Shown here piece after piece: positions 36,128 to 45,475 of a stretch of DNA of 64,000 bases. The stretch is from NCBI RefSeq assembly GCF_003853645.1, contig NZ_QTPO01000043.1, forward strand, positions 1 through 64,000, given 5' to 3'. Origin of the DNA: Burkholderia sp. Bp9143 (GTDB taxonomy: Bacteria; Pseudomonadota; Gammaproteobacteria; Burkholderiales; Burkholderiaceae). Each line of letters starts with the position of its first letter. Positions within the stretch are counted from its first letter, which is position 1. The position numbers and the translations under genes are program-made. Below the pieces are notes generated by a model. It did no database searches. It saw only the letters and a list, made by a program, of their open reading frames with translations, and was not told the origin of the DNA.

Positions 36128-36751
36128 TCACGGGTTGCCCGCGTACGCCTGCACGCCGACCCATGCGGCGATCTGCGACACGAGCTCGTCGCTCGCGGCC
36201 GCGAGCGCACGCGCGCCGCCGGCCGCATCGGGCGTGCTGGACGGTGCGCGCGCGACGAACGTGCGCTGTCCGAGCACCTTGCCGTCCTGCATCAGCGTCG
36301 CGCGCGCGGTGACCGCGCCGTGGCTCTGCGACTGCCCGTCGAACACCTGCTCGAATTCGTTCAGGTCGACCTTCAGCGTCGGCGCGCGCACGCCGTCGGA
36401 GCCTTCGAGCACCGCGCCGTGCGACGACAGCGCGCCGCGCAGCCGCTGCGTGAGCAGTTGCGCGGGCGGCGCGGTCCAGCGGCTGTCGCGATAGACGGCC
36501 GTGCGCTGCGCATCCGCATACGCGAGGCGGTAGACGAACTTGTCCGTGTCGAGCGCGTCGGGCGCGGCGACGTCGAGCACCTTCAGCGCGGGGCCCGTGC
36601 CGGCCGTGGCGACCGACGCGGCCGGCCCGAGGTCGTAGTGGACGTTCGACAGCGCCGCGCCGTTGCCGGCGCAGCCGGCGGCGAACACGAGCGTCAGCAT
36701 CGCGAGCGCGGTCGCGGCCGGACGCAGCGCGCGATCAAGGATTCGTGGCAT
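36128..36751 (-). CDS. ABC-transport auxiliary lipoprotein (PqiC/YmbA-like)
   Basis: 207 aa from ATG 36751 (AGGA upstream), which gives a clean lipoprotein signal MPRILDRALRP...LVFAAGC. The mature part (VHYDLGPAAS, LKVLDVAAPDALDTDKFVYRLAYADAQRTAVYRDSRW, QLLTQRLRGAL) is the 'ABC-type transport auxiliary lipoprotein component' family that partners MCE transporters at the outer membrane. An ATG at 36844 overlaps the stop of the MCE gene (ATGA) but adds about 30 non-signal residues. Confidence 0.85.
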   Translation of the reverse strand: MPRILDRALRPAATALAMLTLVFAAGCAGNGAALSNVHYDLGPAASVATAGTGPALKVLDVAAPDALDTDKFVYRLAYADAQRTAVYRDSRWTAPPAQLLTQRLRGALSSHGAVLEGSDGVRAPTLKVDLNEFEQVFDGQSQSHGAVTARATLMQDGKVLGQRTFVARAPSSTPDAAGGARALAAASDELVSQIAAWVGVQAYAGNP

Positions 36752-36840
36752 GGCATGTTCCTGCATGATGTTTCCGGTTTCGATGGCGTCATGGCCCGGT
36801 CTCGCGCCGGGGCGGTCGATCGACGGGCTGGCGATACGCT

Positions 36841-37770
36841 TCATTTCCCGGCCGCCGCACCCGGCCAGACGAAGCCCGCCTCGCCGGGTCCGGGCGCGGA
36901 GCCCGGGGAGCCGAACAACAGACTGCTCGGGTTGCGGCCGAGTTCACCGGCGACGTCCTTCAATTGCCGCGACGCATCGCCGACGCTGCCGGCCAGCGTG
37001 TTGAAACGCGGCAGCGTGTCGTACTGGACCCGCGCGTTCAGGTCGTTCAGCGCGACGCCGACCTGCTCCGCGGCCGAGCCGGCCTTGTTCAGGTTCGATA
37101 CGAGCGGCCCGTTCGGCTGCAGCAGCGTGTTCGCCGACGCCATCGCGCGATCGACCTGGTGCATCGTCTCGGGCAGCGCGGCCACCGCCGGCGCGAGCTG
37201 CTTCGACAGCGTCGCCGCGCCGTCCGCCGCGTGCTGAAGGCTTTCGGCCGTCGCGCGCAATTGCTCGCGCATCTCCGGCGACATCAGCGCGTTCGCGCTT
37301 TTCGCCGCCTGCTCGAGCTGCCGCAGCAGCACGTCGCCGCGCTCCTGGAGCTGGTCGAACAGGCTCGGCCGCATCGGGATCTGCGCGATCGCCTTCGGCG
37401 ACGACGGCAGCGGCGCCAGGTCGCGGCCGGTGTCTTCGAGCTGCACGAACGCGATGCCCGTCACACCCTGGAAGCCGAGGCTGCCGTAGGTCGACTGCGT
37501 GATCGGCGCGTCGTGGTCGACGAGAATCCGGATCCGGATCTGGCCCGGGTGCGTGCGATCGAAGCCGATCGACTGCACCTTGCCGACGTCGAGGCCGCGA
37601 AAACGCACGGCCGCATCGGGAAACAGGCCCGTCACGTTGGTGCGCGCGAGCAGGTCGTACGGCACGCGCACGGTACGGTCGACGTTGAACCAGAACACGG
37701 TGCCCGCGATCGCCAGCGTCAGCGCGATCGTGAACAGGCCGGCCCAGAACGCATGTGATTTGTTTTCCAT
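36841..37770 (-). CDS. MCE/MlaD-family protein
   Basis: 309 aa. One N-terminal membrane helix (FWAGLFTIALTLAIAGTVFWF), then a single MCE domain (VPYDLLARTNVTGLFPDAAVRFRGLDVGKVQSIGF... ITQSTYGSLGFQGVTGIAFVQLED) and a long helical C-terminal part (about residues 135-290) that could form a periplasmic needle or barrel. This longer form is like the MlaD/PqiB-type substrate-binding unit of lipid transporters. Second partner of the permease and ATPase encoded upstream. Confidence 0.88.
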   Translation of the reverse strand: MENKSHAFWAGLFTIALTLAIAGTVFWFNVDRTVRVPYDLLARTNVTGLFPDAAVRFRGLDVGKVQSIGFDRTHPGQIRIRILVDHDAPITQSTYGSLGFQGVTGIAFVQLEDTGRDLAPLPSSPKAIAQIPMRPSLFDQLQERGDVLLRQLEQAAKSANALMSPEMREQLRATAESLQHAADGAATLSKQLAPAVAALPETMHQVDRAMASANTLLQPNGPLVSNLNKAGSAAEQVGVALNDLNARVQYDTLPRFNTLAGSVGDASRQLKDVAGELGRNPSSLLFGSPGSAPGPGEAGFVWPGAAAGK

Positions 37771-37794
37771 CGGAGGGTTCCTTGTCCTTGCCTG

Positions 37795-38721
37795 TTACAG
37801 CTCGACGCTCGACGGCGCCGGTTCGAGGGCCGCCTTCGGCAGCTTCGCGCGCCGCTCGGGCGGCAGCGCCTGCAGCGCGCGGCGCCCGCGCAGCCCCAGG
37901 AAATATTCGTGGATGAACGGATGGTCGACGTTCGCGGCTTCCTCGACAGGTGCCGCGACCAGCACCTTGCGGTCCGCCAGCACCGCGACGCGCGTCGACA
38001 GCGCGACCATCGTGTCGAGATCGTGCGTCACCATCACGACCGTCAGCCCGAGCGTGCGGTGCAGCGTCGCGATCAACTCGACGAATTCGTCGGACGCCTG
38101 CGGGTCGAGGCCGGCGGTCGGCTCGTCGAGGAACAGCAGCTCCGGCTCGAGCGCGATCGCGCGCGCGATGCCGACCCGCTTCACCATCCCGCCCGACAGC
38201 GCGGCCGGCATCTTCGACGCGTGCTTGCACGGCAGCCCGACCATCTCGAGCTTCAGCATCACGATGTCGTGCAGCAGGTCGGGCGGCACGCGGCCGAGCT
38301 CGCGCAACGGCTGCGCGACGTTGTCGAACACCGTCATCGACGAGAACAGCGCACCCTGCTGGAACAGCATCCCCGAGCGCGTGCGCATCATCCGCGCGCT
38401 CGCGTCGTCGATCTTCGACGTGTCCTCGCCGAACACCTTGATCGTGCCCGACGTCGGCCGCTCGAGGCCGAGGATCTGCCGCACGAGCGTCGTCTTGCCC
38501 GAGCCCGAGCCGCCGACGATCGCCACGATCTCGCCGCGCCGCACGTCGAAATCGAGCTTCTGGTGAACGATGTTGCGCCCGTAGCGCTTCGTCAGGTTGC
38601 GCACCTCGATCACGAGGTCGTCGCCGTGCGCGGCGGCCGGCCGCGGGTCGACGGCGCCTGCGCCGACTGCCGCGGCGTGTGCACTGGCGGCACCGCCCGC
38701 CGATTCGTTCGACGCGTTCAT
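37795..38721 (-). CDS. MCE-transporter ATPase (MlaF-like)
   Basis: 308 aa. After an Ala/Gly-rich N-terminus of about 33 residues: Walker A GGSGSGKTTL, FQQGALFSSMTVFDNV, signature ALSGGMVKRVGIARAI, Walker B LLFLDEPTAGLDPQAS, and switch His in VTHDLD. MlaF-type ATPase that drives glycerolipid movement between membranes. Its start overlaps the permease stop by 4 bp (ATGA). Confidence 0.9.
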   Translation of the reverse strand: MNASNESAGGAASAHAAAVGAGAVDPRPAAAHGDDLVIEVRNLTKRYGRNIVHQKLDFDVRRGEIVAIVGGSGSGKTTLVRQILGLERPTSGTIKVFGEDTSKIDDASARMMRTRSGMLFQQGALFSSMTVFDNVAQPLRELGRVPPDLLHDIVMLKLEMVGLPCKHASKMPAALSGGMVKRVGIARAIALEPELLFLDEPTAGLDPQASDEFVELIATLHRTLGLTVVMVTHDLDTMVALSTRVAVLADRKVLVAAPVEEAANVDHPFIHEYFLGLRGRRALQALPPERRAKLPKAALEPAPSSVEL

Positions 38722-39842
38722 CCGAGCCCCACGTTCTGGAACAGGATCGCGAACACGGCATCGGCGAGGATCACGACCGTGATCGACGTGACGACCGAGG
38801 TGGTCGTGCCTTCGCCGAGGCTCTGCGAGTTCGCCTTGATCCGGAAACCGAAATGACAGGCGACCAGCGCGATCAGCATGCCGAACACGACACCCTTGCC
38901 GACGCCGATGTACAGGTTCGCGATCGGCACGACGCCCGGCAGCGAGCGCACGAAATAATTGACGTCGATCCCGAGCACCACCTTCGCGGCCAGCGCGCCG
39001 CCCGTCAGCGCGATGATGTTGGTCCACATCACGAGCAGCGGCATCGCGACGCCGAGCGCGAGCACGCGCGGCAGGATCAGCCGCAGCCCGTGCGGGATGC
39101 CCATCACGCGCATCGCGTCGAGTTCCTCGGTCACGCGCATCACGCCGATCTGCGCGGTGATCGCCGAGCCCGAGCGGCCCGCGACGAGGATCGCCGACAG
39201 CACCGGCCCGAGCTCGCGGATCACCGACAGCCCGAGGATGTTCACGATGTAGCGGTTCGCGCCGAACATCTGCAGCTGCTGCGCGGACAGGTAGCTGAGC
39301 ACGATGCCGATCAGGAACGCGACCAGCGCGGTGATCGGCAGCGCCTGCGCACCGGCGCTGTAGATGTTCGCCGAGGTTTCCTTCCACGGCATCGTCTGCG
39401 GGCGGCGCAGCACCGACAGCGCATCGAGGATCACGAGGCCGAACATCGCGATACCGCCCTGCAGGTGTTCGCCGAACGCGAAGATCGCTTGACCGAGGCG
39501 CGTGACGGGATCGAACCGCACGACACGTTCGGGCGCCTCGCGCTGGCTGTCGAGGCGTTCGATCCGCTCGAAGATCGTGCGCTGCGTGGCGGTCAGCGCG
39601 ACGCCGGCCGGCAGCTTGCGGCCCCACACGCGCCACAGCGCCTGGCCGCCGACGTGATCGAGCCGTTCGATGCCGGACAGATCCCATTCGTTCACGCGCC
39701 CGGACGCGATGCCCGCGATGCGGCGCGCGACCGCGCCGCGGTTGCGTGCCAGCGCGAGTGCGGTCCATTGGCCGTACAGGCGCACCGTCTGACCCTGGCC
39801 GCCGGCGTCGACCGACAGGCCGGGAGGAGTCTCGAAGTCCAA
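38718..39842 (-). CDS. STAS-MlaE fusion, lipid transporter permease
   Basis: 374 aa from a TTG at 39842 (LDFETPPGLSVDAGG); no ATG or GTG in this frame fits better, and the ribosome site is weak. The first ~110 residues look like a STAS/MlaB domain (VRLYGQWTALALARNRG, WDLSGIERLDHVGGQALWRVW); the rest is the MlaE permease with VAFLIGIVLSYLSAQQLQMFGANRYIV, LAGRSGSAITAQIGVMRVTEELDAMRVMGI. Fusion replaces a separate mlaB. First gene of the four-gene MCE operon. Confidence 0.85.
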   Translation of the reverse strand: MDFETPPGLSVDAGGQGQTVRLYGQWTALALARNRGAVARRIAGIASGRVNEWDLSGIERLDHVGGQALWRVWGRKLPAGVALTATQRTIFERIERLDSQREAPERVVRFDPVTRLGQAIFAFGEHLQGGIAMFGLVILDALSVLRRPQTMPWKETSANIYSAGAQALPITALVAFLIGIVLSYLSAQQLQMFGANRYIVNILGLSVIRELGPVLSAILVAGRSGSAITAQIGVMRVTEELDAMRVMGIPHGLRLILPRVLALGVAMPLLVMWTNIIALTGGALAAKVVLGIDVNYFVRSLPGVVPIANLYIGVGKGVVFGMLIALVACHFGFRIKANSQSLGEGTTTSVVTSITVVILADAVFAILFQNVGLG

Positions 39843-40162
39843 GGGCGGGCTGTTTGCAAAAGGATGACAGCGGCCATTGTAGCGAACCGCCCGGCGCCGC
39901 GACGTGACGATTGCCGTGGGGGCGGCTGCCCCGGGGGGCGCTGCCGGGGGCACCGGGCCGCGGGCGTCCGGTTGCGGGTGCCTGGCCCGCCACGGCGCGG
40001 CGCTCGCCACCGGTTCGGCGTGCCGGGTATGCGACCTTTCATTCTTCCGTCACGTTTCCTTTCGATACTCTCACGCGCCGCACGTCAGGCCGTCGGCGCC
40101 CGCGCCGCCATTTCGCTGCGCACCTCGCATTCCACAGAACAGAACACGAAACAGGACAACCG

Positions 40163-42226
40163 ATGCGTCTCACCCCGCTTTCCCGTCGCCGCGCGCGCTC
40201 CGCCGCCGCGCTCGCCAGCCTCGCCTTCGCCCTCGCCGGTTGCGGCGGCGACGACGTCACCGCGCCGTCGCAGACGCAGGCCCAGGCGCCCGCCGGCACG
40301 AAGGCCACGCTCGCGCTGCTCGAAACGACCGACCTGCACACCAACGTGCTGTCGTACGACTATTTCAAGCTCGCCGCCGACAAGTCGCTCGGCTTCGAGC
40401 GCGTGTCGACGCTGATTGCCCAGGCGCGCGCGCAGTATCCGAACACGCTGCTGCTCGACAACGGCGACACGATCCAGGGCACCGCGCTGTCGGATTACCA
40501 GGCGCTCGTGAACCCCATCGGCTGCGACCAGACGCTCGCGATCTACAAGGTGATGAACGCCGCGAAGTTCGACGGCGGCGGGATCGGCAACCATGAATTC
40601 AACTACGGGCTGCCGTACCTGTCGCAAGTGACCGGCAACACGTTCGACGTCGACGGGCTGCCGGCCCCCGCCCAGCAGAAGAAGTGCGCGGGCCCGAACT
40701 TCCCGCAGGTGCTCGCGAACGTGATCAGCGCGAAGACCAATGCGCCGCTGTTCACGCCGTACACGATCCTGACCCGCACGGTGACGGCCGTCACGCCCGA
40801 CGGCAAGACGGTCAGCGCGCCGGTGAAGGTCGGCATCATCGGCTTCACGCCGCCCGCGATCATGAGCTGGGACAAGCGCTGGCTCGACGGCAAGGTCTAT
40901 ACGACCGGCCTGAAGGAAGCGGCCGAGAAGTACATTCCGGAGATGCGCGCGAAGGGGGCCGACCTCGTCGTCGCGATCTCGCACGGCGGCCTCGACAACG
41001 CGACGTATTCGCCGACCATGGAAAACGGCAGCTGGTGGCTGTCGAAGGTGCCCGGCATCGACGCGATGCTGATCGGCCACTCGCATCAGGTGTTCCCGGA
41101 CGCGAACAGCACCGTGGCGCAGTTCAACCTGCCGGGCGTCGACAAGGCGAAGGGCACCGTCAACGGCGTGCCGACCGTGATGGCCAACTACTGGGGCAAG
41201 CATCTCGGCGTGATCAAGCTCGGCCTCACGTTCGACGGCAAGGCGTGGAGCGTCGACAAGTCGCTGACGACCGTCGAGGCGCGGCCGATCCAGAACGCGG
41301 ACAAGAGCTACGTCGCCGCCGATCCGTCGGTGTCCGCCGCGATCGCGGCCGAGCACCAGGCGACGATCGACTATGTGAAGACGCCGATCGGCTCGACCGA
41401 CTATCGGATGAACTCGTACTTCGCGGACGTCGGCGATCCGGGCGCGATCCAGATCGTCAACGAGGCGCAGGCCGACTACGTGAAGACCTACGTGCAGGCG
41501 AACCTGCCGCAATACGCGTCGCTGCCGGTGCTGTCGGTCAGCGCGCCGTTCAAGAGCGGCTTCGGCGGCGGCAGCGACTACACCGACGTCGCGCCGGGCG
41601 CGCTCGCGATCAACAACGCGGCCGACTTGTACCTGTATCCGAACACCGTGTACGCGGTGAAGGTGAGCGGCAGCGACGTGAAGAACTGGCTCGAGACGGC
41701 CGCGAAACGCTTCAACACGATCGACCCGACCAAGGCGACCGTGCAGCCGCTCGTCGGCAGCTTCCCCGGCTACAACTTCGACATGTTCACGTCCGCGGAT
41801 CTCGCGTACGAGATCGACGTCACGCAGCCGGTCGGCAGCCGGATCAAGAACCTGACGTACAAGGGCGCGGCGATCGACCCGAACGCGCAGTTCATCGTCG
41901 CGACCAACAACTACCGCGCGAGCGGCGGCGGCAACTTCCCGGGCCTCGACGGCAGCAAGACGATCTTCGCGTCGCCCGACGCGAACCGCGACGTGCTGAT
42001 CGCGTTCATCAAGAAGCGCGGCGCGATCACGCGCGCGGCGGACGGCGCGCAGCGCAGCTGGCGCTTCACGAAGCTCGCGAGTTCGGTCGCGCACGTGCAG
42101 TTCACGTCCGCGCCGAACCGGCTCGGCGACGCGGCGGCGGCCGGCCTGACCGGCCTCGCGCAGGTCGCGGCCGACGACGGCTCGGGCAAGAACCTCGCCA
42201 TCTACGAGATCGACCTGACGCAATGA
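40163..42226 (+). CDS. 5'-nucleotidase / 2',3'-cyclic phosphodiesterase, lipoprotein
   Basis: 687 aa. Lipoprotein signal ending LAGC. N-terminal metallophosphatase domain with TTDLHTNVL, LLDNGDTIQG, GNHEFNYG, ISHGGLDN and GHSHQVF (two-metal ligands); C-terminal UshA-type specificity domain (SDYTDVAPGALAINNAADLYLYPNTVYAVKV..GNFPGLDG). Hydrolyses nucleotides in the periplasm to recover phosphate and nucleosides. ATG 40163 has AGGA upstream. The Sel1 gene overlaps its stop. Confidence 0.9.
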   Translation: MRLTPLSRRRARSAAALASLAFALAGCGGDDVTAPSQTQAQAPAGTKATLALLETTDLHTNVLSYDYFKLAADKSLGFERVSTLIAQARAQYPNTLLLDNGDTIQGTALSDYQALVNPIGCDQTLAIYKVMNAAKFDGGGIGNHEFNYGLPYLSQVTGNTFDVDGLPAPAQQKKCAGPNFPQVLANVISAKTNAPLFTPYTILTRTVTAVTPDGKTVSAPVKVGIIGFTPPAIMSWDKRWLDGKVYTTGLKEAAEKYIPEMRAKGADLVVAISHGGLDNATYSPTMENGSWWLSKVPGIDAMLIGHSHQVFPDANSTVAQFNLPGVDKAKGTVNGVPTVMANYWGKHLGVIKLGLTFDGKAWSVDKSLTTVEARPIQNADKSYVAADPSVSAAIAAEHQATIDYVKTPIGSTDYRMNSYFADVGDPGAIQIVNEAQADYVKTYVQANLPQYASLPVLSVSAPFKSGFGGGSDYTDVAPGALAINNAADLYLYPNTVYAVKVSGSDVKNWLETAAKRFNTIDPTKATVQPLVGSFPGYNFDMFTSADLAYEIDVTQPVGSRIKNLTYKGAAIDPNAQFIVATNNYRASGGGNFPGLDGSKTIFASPDANRDVLIAFIKKRGAITRAADGAQRSWRFTKLASSVAHVQFTSAPNRLGDAAAAGLTGLAQVAADDGSGKNLAIYEIDLTQ

Positions 42227-43086
42227 CCACGAGACCCGCGATGCAACCGATCCGGACGATGCGGCCGGCCGAGGCCGGCTTCACCGCCGCCGCACGGCGC
42301 CTGCTGCGCGCGAAACTCCCGCCGGCCGCGTTGCTCGCGGCGGCGGCCGTGACCGTCGCGGCCGTCGTCGCGGCGACCGGCTGGCGCGCCGCCGGCCCCG
42401 CGCCGAGCGCCGCGCAGCTCGACGAATGGCAGGCGATGGTCGCGCAGGCCGCCGAGCCGCACGCGCTCGCGCAGTTGCGCACCCTCGCACGCCGCGGTTC
42501 GGGCGACGCGCAGGCGGCGCTCGGCATCGCGCTCGTCGATGCGCGCGAGCCGGGGCTGCGCGACGAGGGACGCGGCTGGCTCGAGACCGCCGTGCAGGCG
42601 GACGCGAAATCCGGCGCGCCGGCCGCGCGGCGTGCGCAGCTGGCACTCGGCAAGGCACTGCTGCTCGGCAGCGGCGACATCCCGAAGGACTATGTGCGCG
42701 CCCGCGCGCTGCTCGGCGAAGCGGCCGGACAGGGCGATCCGGCCGCCGCGTATTACCTCGGGCTGATCTATCGCAGCGGCTACGGCACCGCCGCCGACCC
42801 CGCGCAGGCCGCGCACTGGTTCGAGCGCGCGTCGCGCGCGGACATCCCGGCCGCCGACTTCATGCTCGCGAACGCGTACCGCGACGGCAGCGGCGTGCCG
42901 CGCGACGAAGCGCGCGCGCTCGCGCTGTATCGCCGCGCGGCGGAACACGAGCTGCCGGAAGCCGTGCAGACGCTCGCGATGGCCTATCGCAACGGCGAGC
43001 TGGGGCTCAAGCCCGACGCGGATGAATTCCACGCACAGTGGATCGAGACCGCGCATGCGTTGAAGCATCCGGTCGTCGCGCCTTGA
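42223..43086 (+). CDS. Sel1-repeat (TPR-like) membrane-anchored protein
   Basis: 287 aa from the ATG overlapping the nucleotidase stop (ATGA); ATG 42241 is an alternative. One membrane helix (LPPAALLAAAAVTVAAVVAATGW) and then Sel1/TPR-like helical repeats: ARRGSGDAQAALGIAL, GQGDPAAAYYLGLIYRSGYGTAADPAQAAHWFERA, DIPAADFMLANAYRDGSGVPRDEARALALYRRAAEH. Likely a periplasmic scaffold for protein contacts. Translationally coupled to the nucleotidase, but a functional link is unproved. Confidence 0.82.
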   Translation: MTTRPAMQPIRTMRPAEAGFTAAARRLLRAKLPPAALLAAAAVTVAAVVAATGWRAAGPAPSAAQLDEWQAMVAQAAEPHALAQLRTLARRGSGDAQAALGIALVDAREPGLRDEGRGWLETAVQADAKSGAPAARRAQLALGKALLLGSGDIPKDYVRARALLGEAAGQGDPAAAYYLGLIYRSGYGTAADPAQAAHWFERASRADIPAADFMLANAYRDGSGVPRDEARALALYRRAAEHELPEAVQTLAMAYRNGELGLKPDADEFHAQWIETAHALKHPVVAP

Positions 43087-43137
43087 TGGTCTCGCGGCGC
43101 GCGGCGCGCGGCCGAACCGCGACGGCCTGACGCGTAC

Positions 43138-43165
43138 GGCATCCCGCAACCGCTCGCGGGATGCC
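43138..43165 (+). terminator. Hairpin after Sel1 gene
   Basis: GGCATCCCGC / GCGGGATGCC, a 10-bp perfect stem with an 8-nt loop. No T-run follows, so intrinsic termination is uncertain. Confidence 0.5.
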
Positions 43166-43283
43166 GAGCCCGGCACGGAATGACAGACCGATCCGCGCCG
43201 GCGGGCGACACGGCACCTTCAAGCGCGGCGGCCGAAGCGCCGCTCGACACGCACCTGCGCCCCCTGTCGCTACAATAGGTGCC

Positions 43284-44204
43284 ATGAACGCCCCCACCTC
43301 CTCCGACACGCCCGATTCCGGCGACGCGCACATCGCGCGTAACCGGCTCGAGGCACATCTCGATGCCGCGCCGCGCGCGTGGCCGCTCGACATCGTCGCC
43401 GCCACCGGCTCGACCAACGCCGACGTCGCGACGCGCCTCAAGGCGCTGCCGCGCACCGCGAACGCGCTGCCCGCGCCGCTCGTGCGCGTCGCGTTCGAGC
43501 AGACGGCCGGCCGCGGCCGGCAAGGCCGTCCCTGGTTCGCGCAGCCCGGCAACGCGCTGCTGTGCTCGGTCGGCTGCATCGTGCCGCGCCCCGTCGACGC
43601 GCTCGGCGGCCTCAGCATCGCGATCGGCGTCGCGCTCGCGGAAGGGCTCGCCACGCTGCCGCTCGACGCCCGCACGCGGGTCGCGCTCAAATGGCCGAAC
43701 GACCTGCTGCTGACCGCCACCGACGACGGCACGCCGCGCATCGTCGGCAAGCTCGCCGGGATCCTGATCGAAACCGTCTGGACCACCGCCGACGCGACCG
43801 CCGTCGTGATCGGCTTCGGTATCAACGTGCGCGGCGCGGAAGCCGTCGCCGCGCAGGTCGACGCGCTGCGCGCGCGCGAAGCGACGCTCGCGAGCGGGCT
43901 GCCGCCGGCCGCGCTGTCGGCCGCGTGCGCATCGGCCAACCTCACCGATACGCTCGCCGCCGCGCTGAACGCGCTCACGCCCGCGCTCGCGCAGTTCGGC
44001 ACCGACGGGCTCGCGCCGTTCCTGCCGCGCTGGCATGCGCTGCACGCGTACGCGGGGCGCGAAGTCGTGCTGCTCGAACAGGGCGTCGAACGCGCGCGCG
44101 GCATCGCGACGGGCATCGACGCAACCGGCCAGCTGCTGCTCGACACGCCCGATGGCGTGCAGGCGATCGCGGCCGGCGACGTGTCGCTGCGCGAAGCGCA
44201 ATGA
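43284..44204 (+). CDS. Biotin-[acetyl-CoA-carboxylase] ligase BirA
   Basis: 306 aa. Catalytic domain only: biotin-binding glycine loop TAGRGRQGRPWF, KWPNDLLL, IVGKLAGILIET, and the C-terminal SH3-like cap. There is no N-terminal HTH, so it is a class I ligase that cannot repress biotin genes. Joins biotin to the carrier domain of acetyl-CoA carboxylase. Overlaps coaX by 4 bp. Confidence 0.93.
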   Translation: MNAPTSSDTPDSGDAHIARNRLEAHLDAAPRAWPLDIVAATGSTNADVATRLKALPRTANALPAPLVRVAFEQTAGRGRQGRPWFAQPGNALLCSVGCIVPRPVDALGGLSIAIGVALAEGLATLPLDARTRVALKWPNDLLLTATDDGTPRIVGKLAGILIETVWTTADATAVVIGFGINVRGAEAVAAQVDALRAREATLASGLPPAALSAACASANLTDTLAAALNALTPALAQFGTDGLAPFLPRWHALHAYAGREVVLLEQGVERARGIATGIDATGQLLLDTPDGVQAIAAGDVSLREAQ

Positions 44205-44992
44205 ACGAACCGCATCTGCTGATCGACGCCGGCAACAGCCGGATCAAGTGGGCACTCGCCGACGCGCAGCGCACGCTCGTCGACACCGGCGCGTTCGGCC
44301 ATACGCGCGACGGCGGCGCCGATCCCGACTGGTCGGCCCTGCCGCGTCCGCGCGACGCATGGATCTCGAACGTCGCGGGCGCCGACGCGGCCGCCCGGCT
44401 CGACGCGCTGCTCGACGCCCGTTGGCCGGGCCTGCCGCGCACGACGATCCGCTCGCGACCCGCGCAATGCGGCGTGACGAACGGTTATACGACACCCGAA
44501 CAGCTCGGCAGCGATCGCTGGGCCGGCCTGATCGGCGCACGAGCGGCGTTTCCGGGCGAGCATCTGTTGATCGCGACGCTCGGCACGGCGACGACGCTTG
44601 AAGCGCTGCGCGCGGACGGTCGTTTCACTGGCGGGCTGATCGCGCCGGGCTGGGCGTTGATGATGCGCGCGCTCGGCACGCACACCGCGCAGTTGCCGAC
44701 GCTGACCACCGACATCGCGAGCGGGCTGCTTGCGGGCGCGCAGGCCGAGCCGTTCCAGGTCGATACGCCGCGCTCGCTGTCGGCCGGCTGCCTGTACGCG
44801 CAGGCGGGGCTGATCGAACGCGCCTGGCGCGATCTCGCCGACGCGTGGCAGGCACCCGTGCGACTCTTGCTGGCAGGCGGTGCGGCGGACGACGTCGCGC
44901 GCGCGCTGACGCTGCCGCATACGCGGCACGATGCGCTGATCCTTTCCGGGCTTGCGCTGATCGCCACGGAAACGGCTGCGCAGGCAGGATGA
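44201..44992 (+). CDS. Type III pantothenate kinase CoaX
   Basis: 263 aa. ASKHA-fold kinase with LLIDAGNSRIKWALA (phosphate 1), QLGSDRWAGLIGARA and LIATLGTATTLEAL (phosphate 2). Phosphorylates pantothenate in the first step of CoA synthesis; type III enzymes are not inhibited by CoA. Start overlaps the birA stop (ATGA), the usual birA-coaX pair of beta-proteobacteria. Confidence 0.94.
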   Translation: MNEPHLLIDAGNSRIKWALADAQRTLVDTGAFGHTRDGGADPDWSALPRPRDAWISNVAGADAAARLDALLDARWPGLPRTTIRSRPAQCGVTNGYTTPEQLGSDRWAGLIGARAAFPGEHLLIATLGTATTLEALRADGRFTGGLIAPGWALMMRALGTHTAQLPTLTTDIASGLLAGAQAEPFQVDTPRSLSAGCLYAQAGLIERAWRDLADAWQAPVRLLLAGGAADDVARALTLPHTRHDALILSGLALIATETAAQAG

Positions 44993-45216
44993 AAAGCCGG
45001 CCGGCATCGCGCCGGCCGCGTCGACGATTGCCCGGCTGCAGGCTTCGTCGCGGTGAGGATGGAAAAACGGGCGCCGGTGTTGGCGCCCATGCAGACAGCC
45101 GGCCGCACACGCGGCCGGGCCGACGCGAACGATCGCCGGCTGCAACGACCCAGCCTGCCGTGCGGCCGGCCGGACTGAACGGTTGAACGACTGAACAACG
45201 ACGAGGAGTGTCGACG

Positions 45217-45459
45217 ATGCTGCGCTGGCTGATCGCTGTTCTCTTTCTCGCGAACCTGCTCGCGTTCGTCGCGGTGCGCGGCGTGTTCGGGCCGCCGCCG
45301 GCGGCCGGGCCGCGCGAACCGGGCGTGCTGTCCCGGCAGGTGCGGCCCGATGCGCTGCATGCGATGCCGCTCGCGCAAGCGAGCGATCAGCCCGTGATCG
45401 GTGGTCCGATCGGCGCGCCGGCCGTCACGGCCGAGCCGCTCGCGGCATCCGCGCCCTGA
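45217..45459 (+). CDS. Small single-pass membrane protein
   Basis: 80 aa from ATG 45217 with GAGGAG upstream (a GTG at 45208 would add three residues). One N-terminal membrane helix (LRWLIAVLFLANLLAFVAVRGVFG) followed by a Pro/Ala-rich periplasmic tail. Proteins like this follow coaX in Burkholderia; some related ones carry a SPOR domain, absent here. Function unknown. About 224 bp of hairpin-rich sequence separate it from coaX. Confidence 0.7.
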   Translation: MLRWLIAVLFLANLLAFVAVRGVFGPPPAAGPREPGVLSRQVRPDALHAMPLAQASDQPVIGGPIGAPAVTAEPLAASAP

Positions 45460-45475
45460 CGGCGCGGCACCCGCG

